DNA of 64,000 nt from Mycobacterium sp. 3519A (GTDB lineage Bacteria; Actinomycetota; Actinomycetes; Mycobacteriales; Mycobacteriaceae). Positions 16,276 through 25,864 of the stretch are shown here, piece after piece. The number at the start of each line of letters is the position of its first letter. Position 1 is the stretch's first letter. Below the pieces are notes generated by a model, which ran no database searches, was not told the DNA's origin, and saw only the letters and a list, made by a program, of their open reading frames with translations. The DNA lies in NCBI RefSeq assembly GCF_900240945.1, contig NZ_OESG01000012.1, positions 496,001 through 560,000 on the forward strand, read 5' to 3'. The position numbers were made by a program, and so were the translations under genes.

Positions 16276-17004
16276 TCAGATCTGGACGCCGAGTTTGTCG
16301 AGCAGTTCGTTCCGGTAACGGTCGGTGTGAATGCCAAACGACTCGCGCGGTTCGTCGATGGTCAAGGTGTGGATCACCCGGCCCGCCTCGAGCACGAGCA
16401 CTCGGTCGGCGAGGGCGAGCGCTTCGTCCACGTCATGCGTGACGAGCAGCACGCCGAAACCGTGCTCGCGCCACAAGTCAAGCAGCAGCGCGCGCATGCT
16501 CAGCCGGGTCAGCGCGTCCAACGCGCCGAAGGGTTCGTCGAGCAGTAGCAGCTCCGGCTCGGCGACGAGGGCGCGGGCCAGCGAAACGCGTTGCGCCTGA
16601 CCGCCGGACAGCGTCAGCGGCCAGGCGCCGGCGCGGTCTGCCAGGCCGACATCGGCCAGCGCCCGGTCTGCCCGGGCCTGGGCTTCTGCCCGCGGCAACC
16701 GGCTGCGGGTCAAGCCGTACACGACGTTGGTGCGTACGTCGCGCCACGGGAACAGCCGCGGCTCCTGAAACGCCAGCGCCGGGGCCCCGGAGACCACGCG
16801 CTCACCGGTGTGGTCCGTCGACAGTCCGGCGAAAACCCGTAGCACCGTGGACTTTCCAGAACCGCTGCGGCCGATGAGCGCAACGATCTCGCCGGGCCCA
16901 ACCCGCACGTTGACGTCGACGAGCACGTGATGGTCGCCGTACCACTTGTCGACGTGGCGCAGTTCCCCCGCGGTCGCGGTCCGTCGTCCAGACACAATCG
17001 TCAT
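16276..17004 (-). CDS. ssuB: Aliphatic sulfonate ABC transporter, ATPase
   Basis: Hydrolyses ATP to drive sulfonate import, bound to the cytoplasmic face of SsuC. The 242-residue protein contains Walker A GRSGSGKST (about 45-53), the Q-loop FQEPRLFPW typical of nitrate/sulfonate/taurine importers, the signature LSGGQAQRVSLARAL, Walker B LLLLDEPFGALD and the H-loop VTHDVDEAL. The start overlaps the ssuC stop by four bases (17001-17004). Confidence 0.95.
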   Translation of the reverse strand: MTIVSGRRTATAGELRHVDKWYGDHHVLVDVNVRVGPGEIVALIGRSGSGKSTVLRVFAGLSTDHTGERVVSGAPALAFQEPRLFPWRDVRTNVVYGLTRSRLPRAEAQARADRALADVGLADRAGAWPLTLSGGQAQRVSLARALVAEPELLLLDEPFGALDALTRLSMRALLLDLWREHGFGVLLVTHDVDEALALADRVLVLEAGRVIHTLTIDEPRESFGIHTDRYRNELLDKLGVQI

Positions 17005-17816
17005 GACCGGTACCTCAATGCTCGACGTTCCAATGTTCGGACGATGGCGTCGGTGCCGATTCCGAGGAGTGCGTAGACGATCAGACCGAAGATGATGATG
17101 TCGATCCGGAGGAAGTCGCGGGCGTTGTTGATCAGGAAGCCAATGCCCTTGTCCGCGTTGATCTGTTCGGCGACGATCAGCGTCAGCCAGGCGATCGCCA
17201 GGGACTGCCGCACACCGACGAGGACCTGCGGCGCGGCGCTGGGCAGGATGATCGTCCGAAACCGCTGCCAGAACGAGAATCCAAGCACCTGTGCGGTTTC
17301 GAATAGTTTCGGGTCGACCTGGCGGATCGCCGAGAAGGTGTTGAGGTAGAGCGGGAAGCTCACCCCGAGCGCGACCAGCAGCACCTTGGGCAGTTCACCG
17401 ATCCCGAACCAGAGGATGAACAACGGGATCAAGCCGAGGTGCGGCAGCGCCCGGATCATCTGCATCGGCGGGTCGACGGTGGCCTCGAACCACCGTGACA
17501 GCCCGACGGCGGTTCCCAGTGCGACACCGAGGATTCCGCCGAGCAGCAGCCCCTCGACGACACGCAGCCCCGACACCTGCAGCGCATCCGCCAGTTGCCC
17601 TTTGTGGATCAGTTCGATCCCCGCCTCGACGATCAGTGACGGGGCAGGCAGGACATCCTGTGGGATCACGCCGACGGCGCTGCCCAACTGCCAGACACCG
17701 AGCAGAACGAGCGGCGACAACAGCCGGATCAATCCCCACTTGCGGTGGGCCCACCGGTCGGATCGCGCAGCAGTGGTCGACGCCAAAGGCACGGCCGACT
17801 CGGCGGAGATGGTCAC
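17001..17816 (-). CDS. ssuC: Aliphatic sulfonate ABC transporter, permease
   Basis: The membrane channel of the importer, 271 residues with six or so membrane segments. The cytoplasmic EAA loop is readable as ETAQVLGFSFWQRFRTIILPSAAPQVLVGVRQSL, and GVWQLGSAVGVIPQDVLPAPSLI is typical of the SsuC/TauC group. It starts with GTG at 17816 and is the first gene of ssuC-B-A-D. The 97-base gap upstream holds no clear operator. Confidence 0.94.
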   Translation of the reverse strand: MTISAESAVPLASTTAARSDRWAHRKWGLIRLLSPLVLLGVWQLGSAVGVIPQDVLPAPSLIVEAGIELIHKGQLADALQVSGLRVVEGLLLGGILGVALGTAVGLSRWFEATVDPPMQMIRALPHLGLIPLFILWFGIGELPKVLLVALGVSFPLYLNTFSAIRQVDPKLFETAQVLGFSFWQRFRTIILPSAAPQVLVGVRQSLAIAWLTLIVAEQINADKGIGFLINNARDFLRIDIIIFGLIVYALLGIGTDAIVRTLERRALRYRS

Positions 17817-17913
17817 GGTTGGTCGACGCTACGCGTCGCGACAAGGCCGTTGAAGACTTTGATTCTGGGTGATGAAAAGACCGACGGCCCAGCCGGATCA
17901 GGTGGTTGGGCGG

Positions 17914-18630
17914 TCAGCCCAACCGGAAGGTGCCGGTGACAAGGGTCGGTGTCACGTCGTGGCCGTTGATGGTCGACCGCGCACTCTTGTTCTGCAGGAA
18001 CTGGATCTGTGACGCCTGCTGAAGCTGACGCTTGTTGCGCACACTGCTGCGGAACTGTTGTTCGTTGAGTTGCTGCAGTTCGGCCTGCTCGAAGTCACGG
18101 CCGCTGATGCTGCCGGTGTTGAACTGCACGCCGGTCGCCGAGCCGTCCTCACGCACCACCCACGATGCACGCACGCCCTCGAAATCGGCGGTGTACATGC
18201 CTGCGATGCCCGAAGCCGGCGCGGCGGTGAACTTGTAGGCGACACCGTTCATCGTCAGATCGCCCGTCACGTCGGTGCCGTTGAACTCGGCGCTCAACGT
18301 GTCGCGGAAGCGGGACTTGAGGTCGAGTTTGCCGTCGGTCTGGTTGCCGAAGAACCAGGCTTCGTCGTCGGTGCCGTTGCACGCATATGCGGCGACGGAC
18401 GAACCGTCGACGGAGATGCCGATGGCCATGGTCTTGCCATCGGCCGCCTTCATGTCGGCGACGTATCGCGCCGACTGCGGGAACGGTTTCGCGGTCGCTG
18501 CGGGCGGCGTGGTGACCGCCTCGGAGGTGTTGGTGGCTTCGGTGGTGGTGCCGCCGGAGCATGCGGACAGGGTGCCAAGGGCGAGCAGCGCGCTGGCACC
18601 CAGGATCAGGGTGCGGAGGTGCTTGTTCAT
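17914..18630 (-). CDS. Putative lipoprotein of unknown function
   Basis: A 238-residue exported protein with signal peptide and lipobox TLSAC, followed by a Thr/Ala-rich linker. The body reads like a sensor-type beta domain (MAIGISVDGSSVAAYACNGTDDEAWFFG...LDLKSRFRDTLSAEF...DLTMNGVAYKFTAAPASGIAGMYT) and ends in a Gln-rich segment (AELQQLNEQQFRSSVRNKRQLQQASQIQFLQ). ATG at 18630 is preferred to one four codons upstream because it gives a normal signal peptide. No family name is certain, and it is not clearly part of the ssu operon. Confidence 0.75.
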   Translation of the reverse strand: MNKHLRTLILGASALLALGTLSACSGGTTTEATNTSEAVTTPPAATAKPFPQSARYVADMKAADGKTMAIGISVDGSSVAAYACNGTDDEAWFFGNQTDGKLDLKSRFRDTLSAEFNGTDVTGDLTMNGVAYKFTAAPASGIAGMYTADFEGVRASWVVREDGSATGVQFNTGSISGRDFEQAELQQLNEQQFRSSVRNKRQLQQASQIQFLQNKSARSTINGHDVTPTLVTGTFRLG

Positions 18631-18705
18631 GGTGATCAGCATGTCCGGTTCACAGCCACTTCACATGAAGAATGTGTGGAGATTGCATGGAGATCCCCAG
18701 CGATA

Positions 18706-19917
18706 TCAGGACGCGAGAAAGCGGTCGACCTCGGCGAGGAACGGCGGCCACGCCGGCTCGTCGGCGGTGAGCAGATGGTTGTTGCTCGACATCGCGACGA
18801 GTCGCGAATCGGGTATCAGCGCGGCGAGTTCCTCGGCGAATTGGATCGGCACCCGGTGGTCGTCGCGCGAATGCATGATCAGCGTCGGGCAGGTCAGTTG
18901 TGCCGCCTCGTCGCGAACGTCGATGCGCCCGAACTCCTCGAGGAAGCGGACCGCGTTCTCCGGCGAGGTGGTGCGCCGTTGCAGCTGATCGAACGCGGCC
19001 CAGTCGGCGCGGGTGCCGTCCGGCTGGAACTGCGCGGCGAACACCTGACGGAATGCCGGGTCATCTCGCCCCCAGCCGACCCTGGCGAGCTCCAGATCCA
19101 GGGCGGCTGCGCGCTTTTCCGCTTCGCTCACCGCTCGCACCGCCCGTCCGCGCGCGTAGGCGCCGCAGAGCACCAGATGGCTGACGCGGTCGGGATGCCG
19201 GGCCGCGTAGGCCACCGCCACCGCACCGCCCTGCGACACGCCGAGCAACGGAAAGCGCTCCAGCCCAAGGGATTCCACTACCGACTCGAGGTCGGCCACC
19301 CAGTCGTCGAAGGTGAAATCGGCGGCGTCCCAGTCCGATAGCCCGCAGCCACGTTCGTCGTAGCGGATGAAGCGGTACCGCGACGACAGTTCACACACCC
19401 AGTGTTTCCAGACGGGGCTTTCGATGTCGTAACCGAGGTGGGTCATCCAGTTGGCCGCCCTGACGAGCGGAGGGCCCTCCCCCGCGACCGCGTAGGCCAG
19501 TCGAACACCGTCGGCGGCGCGGCAGAACGCGATCTGCTGGCGCGGGGTGGGCGGCTCCGGCGCGGGATCAGGCTGCGCCGCAGGGTCGTCGGCGATGATC
19601 CCGACGAATTGGTAGCCGCGGCCGCGGACGGTCCTGATGTAGCGCTGCGATTCGCCGTCGTCGCCGAGCGCCCGCCGCGCAGCCTTGATGCGACTGGTCA
19701 GCGCCGCCTCGCCGACGAAGCGCCCGCCCCACACGGAGTCGAACAGTTCTTCTTTGGTGACGAACCGGTGCGAATTGCGCACCAGGTGGGTGAGGACGTC
19801 GAACACCTGCGGCTCGACGCGGACCACGGCGTCGCCGTTGCGCAGTTCGTAGCGCAGTGTGTCGAGCACGAACGCGTCGAAGCGCCACACCCCGGTCTCT
19901 GGAAGTGAAATGGACAC
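18706..19917 (-). CDS. Winged-helix transcriptional regulator fused to an alpha/beta hydrolase
   Basis: A 403-residue two-domain protein. Residues 10-108 form an OmpR/CadC-type winged helix (VFDVLTHLVRNSHRFVTKEELFDSVWGGRFV...YIRTVRGRGYQFVG). After a Pro-rich linker, residues 125-403 form an alpha/beta hydrolase with nucleophile Ser228 in GVSQGGA, YDERGCGLSDW, an acid in SRDDHRVP and a likely His near 383. It has no membrane segment, so it should be cytoplasmic. Such fusions suggest a one-component regulator in which the hydrolase fold binds or cleaves a ligand; target and ligand are unknown. It starts with GTG at 19917. Confidence 0.88.
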   Translation of the reverse strand: MSISLPETGVWRFDAFVLDTLRYELRNGDAVVRVEPQVFDVLTHLVRNSHRFVTKEELFDSVWGGRFVGEAALTSRIKAARRALGDDGESQRYIRTVRGRGYQFVGIIADDPAAQPDPAPEPPTPRQQIAFCRAADGVRLAYAVAGEGPPLVRAANWMTHLGYDIESPVWKHWVCELSSRYRFIRYDERGCGLSDWDAADFTFDDWVADLESVVESLGLERFPLLGVSQGGAVAVAYAARHPDRVSHLVLCGAYARGRAVRAVSEAEKRAAALDLELARVGWGRDDPAFRQVFAAQFQPDGTRADWAAFDQLQRRTTSPENAVRFLEEFGRIDVRDEAAQLTCPTLIMHSRDDHRVPIQFAEELAALIPDSRLVAMSSNNHLLTADEPAWPPFLAEVDRFLAS

Positions 19918-20005
19918 CCGCGTTCCCCGTCTCGCGTTTCGTCGTTGGCAAATCGTAGAACGGGTGTCCTGCCCGCGATGTTCACCGCAAAAAACAATTT
20001 GGTGG

Positions 20006-20323
20006 CTAGCGCCAGCCGTCGGCCGCCTTCGCCGCGCGCATCAGCGCGTCGCACAGCTGGCGGAGCTCCGCCTCTTCCGCCCCTTCCTCGACCGCGATCG
20101 CGACGTCTTCGGCGGCGCATCTGACCTGGTAGACCCGGTCGGAGAGCTCGGAGGCCTCATCAGCGGTCAGCACCACGGAATCCGGAGCCAACGAGGTGCC
20201 CTTGACCATCGCGCGCTGTTCGTACGCGCGTTGCCGGCACGACTGCCGGCAGTACTGTCTGCGCCTGCCGAGTCCCGCGTCGGCGACTTCTCGACCACAC
20301 CAGCGACAAGGCTGGGGTTTCAC
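20006..20323 (-). CDS. Small Cys-rich conserved mycobacterial protein (Rv2049c-like position)
   Basis: A 105-residue protein with an N-terminal zinc-ribbon-like cluster, CRWCGREV...RRRQYCRQSCRQRAYEQR, followed by an acidic helical C-terminus. A metal-binding or nucleic-acid-binding role is possible but unproven. GTG at 20323, behind GGAAGACGAAGC, is preferred to an ATG seven codons upstream. It diverges from rbpA, like the small unknown gene Rv2049c next to rbpA in M. tuberculosis; the match rests on position. Confidence 0.75.
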   Translation of the reverse strand: MKPQPCRWCGREVADAGLGRRRQYCRQSCRQRAYEQRAMVKGTSLAPDSVVLTADEASELSDRVYQVRCAAEDVAIAVEEGAEEAELRQLCDALMRAAKAADGWR

Positions 20324-20400
20324 GCTTCGTCTTCCGTGCCCCACGGACCAGACTGTAAACCGGACGCGGCGCGGATCCCGGTATCATTGACCGTCGAGTC

Positions 20401-20427
20401 GGGAACTGCGCGCGGCGTTGCTGCGTT
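20401..20427 (+). promoter_or_regulatory. SigH/SigE-type promoter upstream of rbpA
   Basis: GGGAAC (20401-20406), 17 bases, then CGTT (20424-20427) fits the stress-sigma consensus GGGAAY-N16/17-cGTT. A transcript starting about eight bases later would have a leader of roughly 30 bases before the rbpA RBS. SigR-type control of rbpA is known in Streptomyces, so thiol or heat stress control is plausible here. Confidence 0.6.
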
Positions 20428-20465
20428 GTTTCTCCGGACAAATATTGACTTGAGGAGTGATGACG

Positions 20466-20804
20466 ATGGCTGATCGTGTCTTGAGGGGCAGTCGCCTCGG
20501 AGCCGTGAGCTACGAGACTGACCGCAACCACGACCTGGCGCCGCGTCAGGTCGCCCGTTACCGCACCGAAAACGGCGAGGAGTTCGACGTTCCGTTCGCC
20601 GACGACGCCGAGATTCCCCACACCTGGCTGTGCCGCAACGGGATGGAAGGAACCCTGATCGAGGGTGATGCGCCCGAGCCCAAGAAGGTGAAGCCGCCGC
20701 GCACTCACTGGGACATGCTGCTGGAGCGCCGCTCCGTCGAGGAACTCGAGGAGTTGCTCAAGGAGCGCCTCGACCTCATCAAGGCCCGCCGGCGCGGGAA
20801 CTAA
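20466..20804 (+). CDS. rbpA: RNA polymerase-binding protein RbpA
   Basis: Binds RNA polymerase and group I/II sigma factors and stabilises the open promoter complex; essential in mycobacteria. The 112-residue protein is nearly identical in pattern to M. tuberculosis Rv2050: MADRVLRGSRLGAVSYETDR, a central RbpA core with TWLCRNGMEGTLIEGD, the basic linker PEPKKVKPPRTHWDMLLERR and the sigma-interacting C-terminal helix ELLKERLDLIKARRR. ATG at 20466 with GAGGAG upstream matches the known start; two earlier in-frame ATGs are too close to the RBS. Confidence 0.98.
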   Translation: MADRVLRGSRLGAVSYETDRNHDLAPRQVARYRTENGEEFDVPFADDAEIPHTWLCRNGMEGTLIEGDAPEPKKVKPPRTHWDMLLERRSVEELEELLKERLDLIKARRRGN

Positions 20805-21593
20805 CTAGCGGGTGACACCGACGCCGCGGGCGCGATCCATCCGCCCGCGGAAACCCCATTCCGCGACCTTGAACAGGGCCTCGCGAATGTTGGATCCGCT
20901 CATCTTGGACTGACCGAACTCACGTTCGGTGAACGTGATGGGCACCTCGACCACGATGAAGCCGTTGTTGATGGTGCGCCAGGTCAGGTCGATCTGGAAG
21001 CAGTAGCCCTTGGAGTCCACCGCGGCCAGGTCGATCTTCTCGAGCACCTCCCGCCGGTAGGCGCGATAGCCGGCGGTGATGTCGTGGATGTCGACGCCGA
21101 GCAGGATGCGGGAGTAGCCGTTGGCCGTGCGCGACAGCACCAGCCTGCGGCGCGGCCAGTTGCGCACCTCGCCGCCGTGGACATAGCGCGAGCCGATCAC
21201 CAGGTCCGCGCCCGCGTCGACGGCATCCAACAGCCGGTGCAGTTGCTCCGGCGGATGGCTGCCGTCGGCGTCCATCTCGACCAGCACCGAATACTCCCGA
21301 TTCAGGCCCCACGCGAACCCGGCCAGGTACGCCGCGCCGAGCCCGCCCTTGGCGGTGCGGTGCATGACGTGGATCCGGTCGGTGTCGGCCAGCGACAGCT
21401 CGTCGGCCAGGTCGCCGGTGCCGTCGGGGCTGTTGTCGTCGACGATCAGGATGTGCACGTCGGGACGCGCTTTGTGCACCCGCTCGACGATCAGGGGCAG
21501 GTTCTCCCGCTCGTTGAAAGTGGGGATGATGACCAGAGTGCGCTCACTCGGGCTGGGAGGTTCCCCCACCGCTCCGCCCCTTGGGACGCCCAT
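20805..21593 (-). CDS. ppm1: Polyprenol monophosphomannose synthase
   Basis: Transfers mannose from GDP-mannose to polyprenyl phosphate, giving the donor for lipomannan, lipoarabinomannan and protein mannosylation. The 262-residue GT2 enzyme shows [33 protein letters not shown], the metal-binding [23 protein letters not shown] and [13 protein letters not shown]. It lacks the C-terminal membrane domain, as usual for this group. ATG at 21593 follows AAGGAG and lies eight bases after the lnt stop. In M. tuberculosis the two proteins are fused (Rv2051c); here, as in M. smegmatis, they are separate. Confidence 0.96.
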   Translation of the reverse strand: MGVPRGGAVGEPPSPSERTLVIIPTFNERENLPLIVERVHKARPDVHILIVDDNSPDGTGDLADELSLADTDRIHVMHRTAKGGLGAAYLAGFAWGLNREYSVLVEMDADGSHPPEQLHRLLDAVDAGADLVIGSRYVHGGEVRNWPRRRLVLSRTANGYSRILLGVDIHDITAGYRAYRREVLEKIDLAAVDSKGYCFQIDLTWRTINNGFIVVEVPITFTEREFGQSKMSGSNIREALFKVAEWGFRGRMDRARGVGVTR

Positions 21594-21601
21594 CTCGCTC
21601 C

Positions 21602-23371
21602 TTAATCCTTGCCGCGCCGTCCGAGCCGACGCACGAAACTCCCATTGTGCAGCATCGCGATGAGCACAGCGGCAACGCCGATCGCGGCCAGCAGGTACGA
21701 AACGATCGGTTCCCACCGGGTGGCGGGCGTGAGCTGCGTCTTTAGCCGCACCTGCATGTCGAGGTACGCCGGTTCGAAGAATCCGGTGCGAGCCAGCTCA
21801 CGGCCGTCGGGAGCGATGACGGCGCTGATCCCGGTGGTGCCCACGACGACGACGTATCGGTCGTGTTCCACGGCCCGGAGCCTGCCGAACGCGAGTTGCT
21901 GCTCGCTCATCGCCTCGGTGAAGGTGGCATTGTTGGACGGCACGGCGAGCAGTTGGGCGCCGCTCTCCACCGCCTCGCGTGCGGCGCGGTCGAAGATGAC
22001 CTCCCAGCACGTCGTCACCCCGATGGGCACGCCCGCCGCGTTGACCACCCCGTTGCCGGTGCCGGGCACGAAGTAGCCGGCCCGGTCGGCGTAGGACGAC
22101 AGATGCTTGAAGAAGCCCCGCCACGGCAAATACTCGCCGAACGGCTGAATGATCTTCTTGTCGTGCCGGTCGGCGGGGCCGCTGCCCGGATTCCACACGA
22201 TCACCGAGTTGGTGGCCACCGGGTTGTCGGGGCTGTAACCGGGGGCGGCGACGACGCCACCGACCAGGATGGGCGCCCGGATCGCCGCGGCGGCGGTGTT
22301 GATCTCCTCGCGGGCGTCGGTGTTGGTCAGCGGATCGATGTCGGACGAGTTCTCCGGCCAGATGACGACCATCGGCTGCGGTGCCCGACCGGCGTGTACG
22401 TCGTCGGCGAGTTGCATCGTCTGACGGACGTGGTTGTCGAGGACCGCGCGGCGCTGCGCGTTGAACTCCAGTCCGAGTCGCGGCACGTTGCCCTGGACCG
22501 CGGCGACCGTGACCGCCGGATCGTCGCCCGCGCCGACGCCGGACTGCTTGACGTGTGGCCACGCCAGCGCGGTGCACAGCAGCACGGCGCTGATGCACAC
22601 CCCCGGCAGCACCACAGCGGACGGCGCACCGGCCTCGTCGCCTTTGCGGCGCCACCACTTGATGATCTCGAAGGTGATGGCCGCCAGACTGAATCCGGTC
22701 AACACCACCGCGAACGACAGCAGTGGCGCACCGCCGAGTTGCGCAAGTGCCAGCAGCGGACCGTTCGTCTGACTGAAACCGACGACGCCCCAGGGAAATC
22801 CACCGAACGGGACGGTGGACTTCAACCACTCCGTGGCCGCCCACAGCCCGGCGAACCAGAACACCCAGCCCGACAACCGCCGAACGTAGACGGCGGCCAG
22901 CCCGAACAGTGCGGTGAAAAGCGCCTCGACCGCCGACAGCGCGATCCACGGGGCCGGGCCCACCAGACCGCTGATCCACGGGATGAGGGGCAGATAGAAG
23001 GCCAGCCCGAACAGGAAGCCGTACCCGAATCCGCCTGCCCGGGTTGTCGTCTCGCGGGTGAGCACCCAGGCCAGCAGGCCGACCGCCGCAAACGCGGCGA
23101 ACCACCAACTGAACGGCGGGAAGCTCACACACAGTGCCAACCCGGCGACGATCGTGACACCCAGCTGGGCCAGCCGGTCCACCACGGCCTGGCCGAATCG
23201 CTTTGCCCGCGTTTGGATTTCAGCCTTCCAATCGCGGCCTTTTGCGGGTGCCAGTTCGGCGTAGTCTTCGCCTTCCACCGGCTCTTCGGTGTCGTCGACG
23301 ATCGGCGGGAATGTCTCCGTGTCGTCGGCTGCGCGGGCCCATTCGCGTCGGCGGCCGGACGGGTTAGCCAT
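21602..23371 (-). CDS. lnt: Apolipoprotein N-acyltransferase
   Basis: Adds the third acyl chain to the N-terminal cysteine of lipoproteins at the outer face of the membrane. The 589-residue protein has a charged N-terminal tail, about six membrane segments (75-240), a nitrilase domain (about 285-540) and a final membrane segment. The catalytic triad is visible: Glu340 in IWPENSSD, Lys405/406 in [16 protein letters not shown] and Cys455 in [11 protein letters not shown] at 23371 overlaps the amidohydrolase stop by eight bases. Long in-frame sequence upstream of this ATG belongs to the neighbouring gene in another frame. Confidence 0.96.
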   Translation of the reverse strand: MANPSGRRREWARAADDTETFPPIVDDTEEPVEGEDYAELAPAKGRDWKAEIQTRAKRFGQAVVDRLAQLGVTIVAGLALCVSFPPFSWWFAAFAAVGLLAWVLTRETTTRAGGFGYGFLFGLAFYLPLIPWISGLVGPAPWIALSAVEALFTALFGLAAVYVRRLSGWVFWFAGLWAATEWLKSTVPFGGFPWGVVGFSQTNGPLLALAQLGGAPLLSFAVVLTGFSLAAITFEIIKWWRRKGDEAGAPSAVVLPGVCISAVLLCTALAWPHVKQSGVGAGDDPAVTVAAVQGNVPRLGLEFNAQRRAVLDNHVRQTMQLADDVHAGRAPQPMVVIWPENSSDIDPLTNTDAREEINTAAAAIRAPILVGGVVAAPGYSPDNPVATNSVIVWNPGSGPADRHDKKIIQPFGEYLPWRGFFKHLSSYADRAGYFVPGTGNGVVNAAGVPIGVTTCWEVIFDRAAREAVESGAQLLAVPSNNATFTEAMSEQQLAFGRLRAVEHDRYVVVVGTTGISAVIAPDGRELARTGFFEPAYLDMQVRLKTQLTPATRWEPIVSYLLAAIGVAAVLIAMLHNGSFVRRLGRRGKD

Positions 23372-24950
23372 GTATGACGGCACCCCGGTGAACCGTTTGC
23401 CTGCAACGCGGCAACGGGTCGTCGAGTCGCGGCAGCGGCGGCACCCGCGACCGCTGATCGGTCGACCACCGCTGCACCGCATCGGCAGGCGCGCTGACTT
23501 CCAGGGCGTCGGTCTCCCAGACGGCATAGGACGCCGGGGCACCCGGGACGAGGGTTCCGGTGATGCCGTCGCGGGCGCCGCCTGCCCGCCACGCACCGCG
23601 GGTCGCCGCTGCGAACGCGGCCCGCGCCGACACCGCGCTGCCTGGAGTGCGGTGTCGGGTCGCGGCACGCACCGTCGCCCACGGATTCAACCCCGTCACA
23701 GGGCTGTCCGAGCCGAAGGCGATTGGCACGCCTTGGGATGCTAGCAGCGCAAACGGGTTCAATTTGACGCCTCGGCCAAGCCCGAGGCGGTGCGCGTACA
23801 TCCCGTCCTCGCCGCCCCACAGCGCGTCGAAATTCGGCTGCATGCTCGCGAACACGCCCCAGGAACCGAGCTTGGCCGCCTGCTCCGGCGTGACCATCTC
23901 GAGGTGCTCCAGCCGATGACCGCAGCGGGCGACCGCGGGCGCACCGAATTGGTCGACGACACGCTCGAGTCCCTCGACGACGGCGCTGACCGCGGCGTCG
24001 CCGATGACGTGGAAGCCCGCGGTGATGCCCGCCTCAGTGCAGGCCCGCAGATGGGCGATGATGGCGTCGACGTCGAGATAGGTGTTGCCGCAACAGTCGG
24101 GCGCATCGTCGTAGGGCGCGTGCAACCACGCGGTGCGGGAGCCGATCGCGCCGTCGACGAACAGGTCGCCGGCAAGACCTCGGGCACCCGTTCGCTCGAT
24201 GAGCTCACGCGCCGCGTCCGCCGTCGTCACATGCTCGCCCCAATAGCCGGTGACCTCGACTCCGTGGTCGGTGTCGCGGACCTCGACCCAGTCATCGATG
24301 CCGCCGATCTGCGGACCCGCGCACTCGTGCACCACCGCGATGCCGAACGCGGCCGCCGCGTCGAGGGCCGCGATGCGGGCCTGACGGCGCTGCGCCGCGG
24401 TCAACCGGTCACGGGCGGCCGCGCGGACCAGATGGTGCGCCTCGCTGGTCAACGGCAGGTGCGGGTCGAAACCCGCCGCGCCTGCCAGATCGGGCGCCAG
24501 CCGCCGCAGCGCGGTCGACGCGGCCGCCGAGTGCACGTCGACGCGGGCCAGGTAGGCAGGCCGGTCGCCGACCACGCGGTCCAGGTCGTCGGTGCTGGGC
24601 GCGGTGTTCTCGGGCCAGCCGGACTCATCCCAGCCGTGGCCCCAGACGGGACCGTCGGGATGGCTGCCCACGTAGTCGGCGACCAGATCCAGGCAGTGCC
24701 GCAGCGAGGTGGCGGGCCGCAGGTCCAGACCGGCCAGCGTCAGCCCGGTCGCGGTGAGGTGGACGTGGCTGTCGACGAAGGCAGGCGCGACGAAACCGCC
24801 GTCGAGGTCGACGACCTCCGCACCCGGAAACTGTTGGCGCCCAACGTCGTCGCTACCGAGCCACGTGACGACGCCATCGGCGACCGCCATCGCGGTGGCG
24901 TCGGGCATGGCGGGGCTGTGCACCCGCCCGTTGAGCAGGAGAGTCGCCAC
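23364..24950 (-). CDS. Amidohydrolase, YtcJ-like
   Basis: A metal-dependent hydrolase of the YtcJ/TIM-barrel amidohydrolase group, 528 residues, substrate unknown. Visible metal and active-site motifs are DSHVHL (about 60), [18 protein letters not shown] and [17 protein letters not shown] at 24950 overlaps the fxsA stop by one base (TAGTG), and the stop overlaps the lnt start. The order fxsA-amidohydrolase-lnt-ppm1 is therefore one tightly packed leftward operon. Rv2052c occupies the equivalent place in M. tuberculosis; equivalence was not checked by alignment. Confidence 0.88.
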   Translation of the reverse strand: MATLLLNGRVHSPAMPDATAMAVADGVVTWLGSDDVGRQQFPGAEVVDLDGGFVAPAFVDSHVHLTATGLTLAGLDLRPATSLRHCLDLVADYVGSHPDGPVWGHGWDESGWPENTAPSTDDLDRVVGDRPAYLARVDVHSAAASTALRRLAPDLAGAAGFDPHLPLTSEAHHLVRAAARDRLTAAQRRQARIAALDAAAAFGIAVVHECAGPQIGGIDDWVEVRDTDHGVEVTGYWGEHVTTADAARELIERTGARGLAGDLFVDGAIGSRTAWLHAPYDDAPDCCGNTYLDVDAIIAHLRACTEAGITAGFHVIGDAAVSAVVEGLERVVDQFGAPAVARCGHRLEHLEMVTPEQAAKLGSWGVFASMQPNFDALWGGEDGMYAHRLGLGRGVKLNPFALLASQGVPIAFGSDSPVTGLNPWATVRAATRHRTPGSAVSARAAFAAATRGAWRAGGARDGITGTLVPGAPASYAVWETDALEVSAPADAVQRWSTDQRSRVPPLPRLDDPLPRCRQTVHRGAVIHG

Positions 24951-25426
24951 TAGTCAGGCTTGCGCTCCACTGCGTGCGGCGGCACTTCGATGACCTCGCC
25001 GTCGATGTAGTCGCCGCGGCCTGAGGCGTCGTAGCCCCATCCGGTGGCCGCGATCGGACCGGCGGCAGCCACCAAGGGCACCCGGCGCGCGGCCATCGCG
25101 GCGATCAGCGGACGGGCGGCGGCCCTGGTCGGCGGCAGCAGGAACAACGCGCCGACCACAGAGCTGGCCAGTCCCGGAATCACGACGAGCACGGTACCGA
25201 GTGCGACGAGCAGGCTGTCCGTCGCGGCCCCCGGGACCGCTGCGGGCTTGAGGCCCGACTGGAGCCGGCGGAGGTGTCGCTTGACCTGTGATCCGGCCAG
25301 CGTGACACCGACCAGCCAGGTCGCGAGCAGTGCCACGATGGTCCAGCCGAAGCCGATCGTCGACGTCAGGGCCACGATGACCGCAAGCTCGACGACCAGA
25401 TAGACCAGAAACAGCCGTATCGCCAT
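24950..25426 (-). CDS. fxsA: FxsA family membrane protein
   Basis: A 158-residue protein with FxsA family features: N-terminal hydrophobic YLVVELAVIVALTSTIGFGWTI, the TWLVGVTLAGSQVKRHL segment, and ALGTVLVVIPGLASSVVGALFLLPPTRAA. The C-terminal tail is hydrophilic and predicted cytoplasmic. In E. coli FxsA suppresses F-plasmid exclusion of phage T7; its role in mycobacteria is unknown. It is first in the fxsA-amidohydrolase-lnt-ppm1 chain and matches the position of Rv2053c. Confidence 0.92.
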   Translation of the reverse strand: MAIRLFLVYLVVELAVIVALTSTIGFGWTIVALLATWLVGVTLAGSQVKRHLRRLQSGLKPAAVPGAATDSLLVALGTVLVVIPGLASSVVGALFLLPPTRAAARPLIAAMAARRVPLVAAAGPIAATGWGYDASGRGDYIDGEVIEVPPHAVERKPD

Positions 25427-25471
25427 GCCATGTGAACGTCGCTGGGCGCGGCTGGGTTCCGGACGTGCCAG

Positions 25472-25855
25472 TCAGGCCGGCTGGATCTCGATCGCGCTGT
25501 GCACCTTGTCGACCCCGCCGCGGATGATCGCCTGCGGGATCCACCACCACGCGTGCCACCAATACTTCCTGGTGACCATCTCGAAGACCCGCCGGTTCTG
25601 CGACTTGGGCAGGTTGCGGGCCACCGCTTCCACCGGTTCGCCCTTCGGCTTACCAAGGGCGGTGGACTTCTGGATGGTCACCCGCGGGGTGTTGTTGATG
25701 CGCTTGGTCTTCCACGATCCGTCGTCGGTGGAGATCAGCAACCGGTCCCCCTCGCGCACACCCCAGACCGGGGTCGGTTTGGGCCTGCCGTCCTTGGTGA
25801 ACGTGGTGAGCAGCAGGTACTTGGAGTCGGCGATGTCATGGAACGTGTCAGGCAT
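25472..25855 (-). CDS. PPOX-class F420-dependent oxidoreductase (split-barrel)
   Basis: A 127-residue flavin-reductase-fold protein with the F420-type motifs LLTTFTKDGRPKPTPVWGV, DGSWKTKRINNTPRVTIQ and GKPKGEPVEAVARNL. It probably binds coenzyme F420; its substrate is unknown. It is followed closely by fxsA and preceded nine bases upstream by a paralogue (25865-26257), so the pair looks like a tandem duplication. Confidence 0.85.
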   Translation of the reverse strand: MPDTFHDIADSKYLLLTTFTKDGRPKPTPVWGVREGDRLLISTDDGSWKTKRINNTPRVTIQKSTALGKPKGEPVEAVARNLPKSQNRRVFEMVTRKYWWHAWWWIPQAIIRGGVDKVHSAIEIQPA

Positions 25856-25864
25856 GGGTCGCTT

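Noticed and set aside
23372..23668. N-terminal extension of Lnt
   Set aside because: It lies wholly inside the amidohydrolase gene in another frame; MANPSG at 23371 fits the operon spacing.
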